Assembly: GCF_039537505.1 (NCBI RefSeq)
Contig: NZ_BAABAQ010000021.1
Location: 1 to 64,000, forward strand
Source of the DNA: Streptosporangium oxazolinicum
GTDB lineage: Bacteria > Actinomycetota > Actinomycetes > Streptosporangiales > Streptosporangiaceae
Direction of reading: 5' to 3'
DNA: 64,000 nt
This document shows positions 59,413 through 64,000 of this stretch, one piece after another (positions within the stretch are counted from its first letter, which is position 1; each line of letters opens with the position of its first letter). The position numbers and the translations under genes are program-made. The notes beneath the pieces are model-generated. The model made no database searches and had not been told where the DNA came from. It saw only the letters and a program-made list of their open reading frames with translations.

Positions 59413-61710
59413 TTGTCGCGATCCATGCGGCTTTTACGTGCCCTGGTGACGGCCACCGTCGCCACGGCCGTCGTCTTCTCCTCCAACGCCGCCCACGCGG
59501 GCGGCCCGGCGAACACCCTCGCGGCGGCCGAACCCACCCCGTCGCCCAAGATCCCGGCAGCGGTCCGCAACAGCGTGGCCGACGGTGGTGTCGCCACCTT
59601 CTGGGTGCGTCTCGCCAGGCGAGCGGATCTCGGCACCGTGGCGGGGAAGCAGACCCGCGCGGGGCGGGCCACGGAGGTGATCCGCGTCCGTAAGGAGGCG
59701 GCCGAATCCTCCCAGAGGCAGGTCATCGCCACCCTGCGCGCCGCCCAGGCCGACTTCACGTCGTTCTGGATCTCCAACACGGTCAAGGTGACCGGCGACG
59801 GCGCGCTGCTGAAGCGGCTCGCCGCGTTGCCCGAGGTGGCGAAGATCGAGGCGGACGTCCCCATCGTCATTCCGGAACCCATCGTGGCCCCACGGGCGCA
59901 GGCCACGGTGGCCGGTATCGAATGGAACATCGGCAAGATCGGCGCCGACCGCGTGTGGAGCGAGTTCTCCGACCGAGGCCAGGGCATCGTGGTCGCCAAC
60001 ATCGACACCGGCGTCCAGTGGGACCACCCCGCACTGACCGGTCAGTACCGGGGCAACTCCGGCGGCGGCGTGAACCACAACTACGCCTGGTTCAACCCGG
60101 TGGGAGGGTGCCCCACGGCGGCGCCGTGCGACACCGACGGGCACGGCACGCACACGATGGGGACGATGGCCGGAGACGACGGCGGTACGAACAAGATCGG
60201 CGTCGCTCCCGGGGTGAAGTGGATCGCGGCCAAGGGCTGCGAGGGGACGAACTGCTCGGCGGCCGCCCTGCTGGCGGCCGGTCAGTGGATGCTGGCCCCC
60301 ACCGACCTCGCCGGGCAGAACCCCCGGCCCGACCTGGCCCCCGACGTGGTGAACAACTCCTGGGGCAGCCTGGGATATTCGGAGTGGTACGCCGACGTCC
60401 TGGCGTCCTGGGTGCAGGCGGGCATCTTCCCGGCCTTCGCCATCGGCAACGACGGACCGGCCTGTGGGACGGCGGGCTACCCCGGCGGGCTCGTCCATGC
60501 CTACAGCTCGGCGGCCTTCGACGTGAACGACGTGATCGCGCCGTTCTCCAGCAGGGGTGACGGCGCCTCCTACATCAAGCCGGACATCGCCGCCCCCGGA
60601 GTGAACGTGCGTTCCTCGGTGCCCGGTGGCTACGCGAGCCACAGCGGAACCTCCATGGCCTCCCCGCACACGGCGGCGACGGTGGCCCTGATCTGGGCGG
60701 CGGTGCCGTCGTTGCGCGGCAACGTCGACGCGACCCGGGAAATCCTGAACGTCACCGCCGTACCGAAGTCCGACACCTCCTGCGCCTCCGCCGGGACGGC
60801 GAACGAGGTCTGGGGTCGCGGCAAGCTGGACGCCTACGCCGCCGTGGCGCGGGCCAGGTCGGGCGTCATCGCGCCGGGAACCGAACTGCCGGTGGTGATG
60901 GGCTACAACAGGACCCTGCCCGGCACCGACGGTCACTGGGGCTTCTCCTCGGTCGACGACGACCCGGCCACCTACTGGGAGGTCCCGGCGTTCGTGAACT
61001 CGGTGTCGATCAACTACGCCTTCGACGGCGGCCGCCGCACGACGGACAAGGTGGTGGTGCAGCTCCCGGCCGGCGAGCCGGCCCGGACGCTGACGATGTC
61101 GGTCCAGGCTGCCTACGAGGGCACGGTGGACAACGTCACGGTGAGCCCGGCGCAGACCTACAGCTTCAACCCGGCCACCGGCAACAAGGTCACGATCACC
61201 TTCCCGCCGGTCCACGGGTGCTGCCTGTCGCTGAGTTTCCCGAACGGCCCCTGGTCGCCGACCATCAAGATCGCCGAGGTGCAGGCGTTCTCGGCGGCCG
61301 GTAAGAACGCGGCCCTCGGCCGGCCGGTCCAGGGCAGCGCGCAGCCGGGGTACGGCACGGCGAACACGGTGGACGGCAACACCGCCACCTACTGGGAGAG
61401 CGTCAACAACGCCTTCCCGCAGTCCCTGACCGTGGACCTCGGCGCGACCTGCCGGATCTACCAGGTGGAGATGACACTGCCGCCGTCGTGGGGTGCGCGC
61501 ACCCAGACACTGTCCATCGAGGGCAGCACGGACGGCGTCACCTACCGGCCGATCGCCGGATCGCGGGCGTACGCCTTCACCCCGGCCTCGGGGAACGCCG
61601 TGGCGGTGGGCTTCAACATGGCCGCCGTACGGTACGTCCGGCTGGTGTTCACCGCCAACACCGCCTGGCCCGCCGGCCAGCTCTCGGAGCTACGGGTTCT
61701 CGCCTCCTGA
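59413..61710 (+). CDS. Secreted subtilase (S8) protease with C-terminal discoidin-like domains
   Basis: 765 aa. Signal peptide (LRALVTATVATAVVFSSNAAHA), an I9-type inhibitor propeptide (~45-155), subtilisin domain with Asp (IVVANIDTGVQWDHP), His (DTDGHGTHTMGTMAG) and Ser (YASHSGTSMASPHTAAT), Asn (AIGNDGPA). After it come two F5/8 type C-like modules, the second (~635-765: AALGRPVQGSAQPGYGTANTVDGNTATYWESVNNAFPQSLTVDLG) clearly discoidin-like, for binding carbohydrate or surfaces. An ATG at 59425 is an alternative to the TTG. An extracellular scavenging protease. Confidence 0.93.
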   Translation: MSRSMRLLRALVTATVATAVVFSSNAAHAGGPANTLAAAEPTPSPKIPAAVRNSVADGGVATFWVRLARRADLGTVAGKQTRAGRATEVIRVRKEAAESSQRQVIATLRAAQADFTSFWISNTVKVTGDGALLKRLAALPEVAKIEADVPIVIPEPIVAPRAQATVAGIEWNIGKIGADRVWSEFSDRGQGIVVANIDTGVQWDHPALTGQYRGNSGGGVNHNYAWFNPVGGCPTAAPCDTDGHGTHTMGTMAGDDGGTNKIGVAPGVKWIAAKGCEGTNCSAAALLAAGQWMLAPTDLAGQNPRPDLAPDVVNNSWGSLGYSEWYADVLASWVQAGIFPAFAIGNDGPACGTAGYPGGLVHAYSSAAFDVNDVIAPFSSRGDGASYIKPDIAAPGVNVRSSVPGGYASHSGTSMASPHTAATVALIWAAVPSLRGNVDATREILNVTAVPKSDTSCASAGTANEVWGRGKLDAYAAVARARSGVIAPGTELPVVMGYNRTLPGTDGHWGFSSVDDDPATYWEVPAFVNSVSINYAFDGGRRTTDKVVVQLPAGEPARTLTMSVQAAYEGTVDNVTVSPAQTYSFNPATGNKVTITFPPVHGCCLSLSFPNGPWSPTIKIAEVQAFSAAGKNAALGRPVQGSAQPGYGTANTVDGNTATYWESVNNAFPQSLTVDLGATCRIYQVEMTLPPSWGARTQTLSIEGSTDGVTYRPIAGSRAYAFTPASGNAVAVGFNMAAVRYVRLVFTANTAWPAGQLSELRVLAS

Positions 61711-61723
61711 CCCCGTACTCCCG

Positions 61724-61756
61724 CCGGGCGCCCTCCACGACGTGGGGGGCGCCCGG
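61724..61756. terminator. First of two large hairpins after the S8 protease gene
   Basis: 15-bp arms (one G-U) 61724-61738 and 61742-61756, 3-nt loop, 14 nt past the stop. Confidence 0.7.
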
Positions 61757-61770
61757 ACGCGTTCGTGGCC

Positions 61771-61812
61771 TTCTCCGGCCGGCTCTTCCCTCGGGAAGAG
61801 CCGGCCGGAGAA
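61771..61812. terminator. 20-bp perfect hairpin
   Basis: Arms 61771-61790 and 61793-61812 are perfect complements with only 2 nt between them, so the effective loop is about four to six bases. It stands 14 nt after the hairpin at 61724-61756. Confidence 0.75.
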
Positions 61813-62027
61813 CTCTTCGGCGACGACGTCGGCCTGAGGTTCCGCGCCACGTACGTCATGCGCGCAACCGGATGAATGTTCCCGGGTGGCGAAGGACGAG
61901 GCCCCCCGAGCCGCCGATGCTGCGACCGAGGATCCACAGACGCGCGTGGAGCCGAGGGGACCGGTTCTCAGGGAGTTCTCAGGCGCTGTTTGTGGCATTT
62001 TCAACTGAAATTTATGAGTATGGGACG

Positions 62028-62858
62028 ATGGAGCGCGCGCCGCAGGAGGCCGACGCGGCCGAGGCTCGGGGAGTCGCGGCCGGGCGGGCCCGGTGGTTCG
62101 CCGTCGGGGGCGGCGCGCTCGTCGTCGTGGCGCTGATCGCGTACTGGCTGGGAGGCGGCGGCGGGAACGGCGAGGAGGCCGCGCTCGGGCCGAGCCCGAC
62201 GCCGACGCCGAGCGTGACGCTCACGGTGCCCGACGTCTTCGAGAGGGTCGGGCCGTCGGTGGTGGTGATCCAGGCCGGGAAGTCACTCGGAACCGGGGTG
62301 ATCGCGGCCGAGGACGGGACGATCCTGACGGCGCACCACGTCGTCGAAGACACCTCGGACAAAGGCACCTCGAAAGACACCTCGGACGAGGGCGCCGAGG
62401 ACGTCACCGTGACGTTCGCCGACGGCACCAGGACGAAGGCCGTCGTCGCGTCGTCGAATCCCAAGCTCGACGTCGCGACCCTCAGGCCCGCGAAGCTGCC
62501 GGAGATCGTCGTCCCGGCGACACTCGGCGGCGCCGCGACCGTGGGCGCGCCCGTCGTGGCGATCGGCAATCCGCTGGGCCTGACCTACAGCGTCTCCACC
62601 GGCGTCGTGTCGGGCCTGAACCGGACCGCCAAGGACGGCGACCTGAACGGGCTCATCCAGTTCGACGCCTCCGCGAACCCGGGCAGCTCCGGCGGTCCCC
62701 TCCTGGACGCTCGCGGCCTCGTCATCGGGATCGTCGTCTCGATCGCCGACCCGGGAGGCGACGAGGCGTTCGCCGGCATCGCGTTCGCGGTGCCGATCGG
62801 CGCGGCCCTGGGCGGCGGAGAAGGCGACGGGCCACCGGGTGACGGACCCCAGATCTGA
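62028..62858 (+). CDS. Membrane-anchored trypsin-like (S1C/HtrA-type) protease without PDZ
   Basis: 276 aa from the ATG at 62028. One transmembrane helix (WFAVGGGALVVVALIAYWL), a Ser/Pro/Thr linker, then a trypsin fold with His (ILTAHHVV), Asp (KLDVATL) and Ser (ANPGSSGGPLLD). A repeated DTSDKGTSKDTSDEG loop follows the His. There is no PDZ domain and the chain ends soon after the fold, so it is shorter than HtrA. Possibly in one unit with the MoxR gene 27 nt on. Confidence 0.9.
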   Translation: MERAPQEADAAEARGVAAGRARWFAVGGGALVVVALIAYWLGGGGGNGEEAALGPSPTPTPSVTLTVPDVFERVGPSVVVIQAGKSLGTGVIAAEDGTILTAHHVVEDTSDKGTSKDTSDEGAEDVTVTFADGTRTKAVVASSNPKLDVATLRPAKLPEIVVPATLGGAATVGAPVVAIGNPLGLTYSVSTGVVSGLNRTAKDGDLNGLIQFDASANPGSSGGPLLDARGLVIGIVVSIADPGGDEAFAGIAFAVPIGAALGGGEGDGPPGDGPQI

Positions 62859-62885
62859 CCGAAGCGTCACGAGAAGGAAGACCAT

Positions 62886-63875
62886 ATGACCTCGACCACG
62901 TCCTCGGAGTCGGCCCACCCGCTCGAACACGTGCTGTTCGAGGTCAAACGCACGATCGTCGGGCAGGACGTCCTGCTGGAGCGCATGGCCGTCGCGTTGA
63001 TCGCCGACGGCCACCTGCTCGTCGAGGGCGTGCCGGGCCTGGCCAAGACGCTCGCGGTGAGGTCGCTGGCCGCCACGATCACCGGGAGCTTCCAGCGCGT
63101 CCAGTTCACCCCCGACCTGGTGCCGGCCGACCTCGTGGGCACGCGGGTCTACCACCAGCACTCCGGGGAGTTCAAAACCGAGCTCGGCCCGGTGTTCGCG
63201 AACCTGCTGCTGGCCGACGAGATCAACCGCGCCCCCGCCAAGGTGCAGAGCGCCCTGCTGGAGGTGATGCAGGAACACCAGGTGACGATCGGCCGCGAGA
63301 CGTTCCGGGTGCCCGAGCCGTTCCTGGTCATGGCGACGGAGAACCCGATCGAGTCGGAGGGCACCTACCCGCTGCCCGAGGCGCAGGTCGACCGTTTCAT
63401 GATGAAGGTGGTCGTCGACTACCCGACGCGGGCCGAGGAACAGGCGATCGTCGGACGAGCGCTGCGTCCGCCCGAGCCGCCTCGGCCGATGGTGACGGCC
63501 GAGGACCTGATCGCGATGCGGGAGCGCGCCCAGCAGGTGTACGTCGACCCGGCGATCGTCGACTACGCGGTACGGCTGGTCTCCGTGACGCGTTCCCCCG
63601 CGACGGCCGGACTCGGCGAGCTGGAACGGTACGTCACCTACGGGGCGAGCCCGCGGGCGTCCATCGCGCTCGTCACCGGCGCCCGCGCGCTGGCGTTCCT
63701 GCGCGGCCGCAGCTACGTCCTGCCGCACGACCTGTCCGAACTCGCGCTCGACGTGCTGCGCCACCGCCTCGTGCTGTCCTACGAGGCCCTCGCGGACGAC
63801 GTCGACGCCGACACGATCATCAGCGGGGTGCTCGGGGCCGTCCGGGCGCCCGACGTCGTCCTGCAGAACCGCTGA
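62886..63875 (+). CDS. MoxR-family AAA+ ATPase
   Basis: 329 aa. Walker A (EGVPGLAKT), Walker B (LLLADEINRAPAKVQSALLEVMQE), sensor 1 (LVMATENPIESEGTYPLPEAQVDRF) and the C-terminal lid with RHRLVLSYEA. MoxR ATPases act as chaperones for von Willebrand-domain proteins. Preceded by GAGAAGGAAG. It is followed 6 nt later by a DUF58 gene, the usual MoxR-DUF58 pair. Confidence 0.95.
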   Translation: MTSTTSSESAHPLEHVLFEVKRTIVGQDVLLERMAVALIADGHLLVEGVPGLAKTLAVRSLAATITGSFQRVQFTPDLVPADLVGTRVYHQHSGEFKTELGPVFANLLLADEINRAPAKVQSALLEVMQEHQVTIGRETFRVPEPFLVMATENPIESEGTYPLPEAQVDRFMMKVVVDYPTRAEEQAIVGRALRPPEPPRPMVTAEDLIAMRERAQQVYVDPAIVDYAVRLVSVTRSPATAGLGELERYVTYGASPRASIALVTGARALAFLRGRSYVLPHDLSELALDVLRHRLVLSYEALADDVDADTIISGVLGAVRAPDVVLQNR

Positions 63876-63881
63876 GCCGCC

Positions 63882-64000
63882 ATGTCAACCGCCCCCGAAA
63901 GGCTCCTGCTCCGCCTGGAGTGGAAGGTCGTCCGCAGGCTCGACGGCCGGCTCCAGGGCGCCCACCGCACCGCGCACCGAGGCTCCGGGATCGACTTCAC
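63882..64000 (+). CDS. DUF58 protein, 5' part (cut by window edge)
   Basis: Only the first ~39 residues are in the window: LRLEWKVVRRLDGRLQGAHRTAHRGSGIDF, the DUF58 N-terminal signature (GxHRSxHRGxGxDF). DUF58 proteins partner MoxR ATPases, probably presenting a VWA-like domain. Starts 6 nt after moxR. Confidence 0.88.
   Translation, partial: MSTAPERLLLRLEWKVVRRLDGRLQGAHRTAHRGSGIDF

Overview
The window is high-GC, gene-dense actinomycete chromosome. Product similarities (group 1h/5-type [NiFe]-hydrogenase locus, DUF6084/DUF5947/DUF6893 proteins, XRE+GNAT pair, mycothiol-type nitroreductase) suggest a sporoactinomycete, most likely of the Streptosporangiales (Streptosporangium-like). Codon third positions are almost all G/C, GTG and TTG starts are common, and at least eight genes have a TANNNT hexamer only 6-7 nt before the start codon, the signature of leaderless actinobacterial mRNAs.

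Layout. (1) 1-1.7 kb: a phage-flavoured edge (CHAP amidase/peptidase, small HNH protein) followed by a hairpin-rich non-coding stretch. (2) 1.7-10.3 kb: a conserved actinobacterial backbone: SSB paralogue, diguanylate cyclase, translation factor EttA, thioesterase, then on the other strand alpha-glucosidase, truncated haemoglobin GlbO and an MscS channel. (3) 10.8-15.9 kb: XRE regulator + GNAT pair, a possible 24-aa peptide gene between two terminators, NUDIX hydrolase, purU. (4) 15.9-30.5 kb: a hydrogenase locus. Fifteen minus-strand genes with mostly overlapping ends run from 27977 down to 15946 (His-rich SIS protein, HypC-like, SIS protein, small subunit, large subunit, NifU-like, DUF5947, DUF6084, an unknown protein, maturation protease, a 34-aa DUF6893 protein, hypA, hypC, hypD, hypE); hypF diverges on the plus strand. 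hypB is not in the window. (5) 30.9-41.6 kb: S9 peptidase, HNH protein, GNAT, FmdB zinc ribbon, WYL protein, ilvD, NERD protein, a small membrane-gene group including a possible Pycsar-effector-like protein. (6) 41.8-53 kb: pepN, mycothiol nitroreductase-like protein, aldehyde dehydrogenase, peptide deformylase, rpiB, Eis-like acetyltransferase, PP2C phosphatase, LuxR-type regulator with a degenerate receiver, site-2 protease. (7) 53-64 kb: MarR, DinB/DUF664, D-amino-acid-oxidase-like flavoprotein, L,D-transpeptidase, a broken NTF2-like gene, carboxylesterase, S8 protease, S1C protease, and the start of a MoxR-DUF58 operon running off the right edge.

The order and relative strands of SSB, EttA, thioesterase / aglA, glbO / pepN / nitroreductase, rpiB match my recollection of Mycobacterium tuberculosis Rv2478c-Rv2465c, so the hydrogenase locus and neighbours look like a ~30 kb expansion of an old backbone between glbO and pepN.

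The least ordinary items are: a nine-histidine, period-five insert in an SIS protein at the head of a hydrogenase operon that lacks hypB; three intergenic minisatellite arrays (35, 20 and 38 bp units) that start at or beside stop codons; a 131-bp MITE-like element behind hypF; a canonical G-quadruplex motif upstream of the diguanylate cyclase; and a tiny ORF isolated by two terminators.
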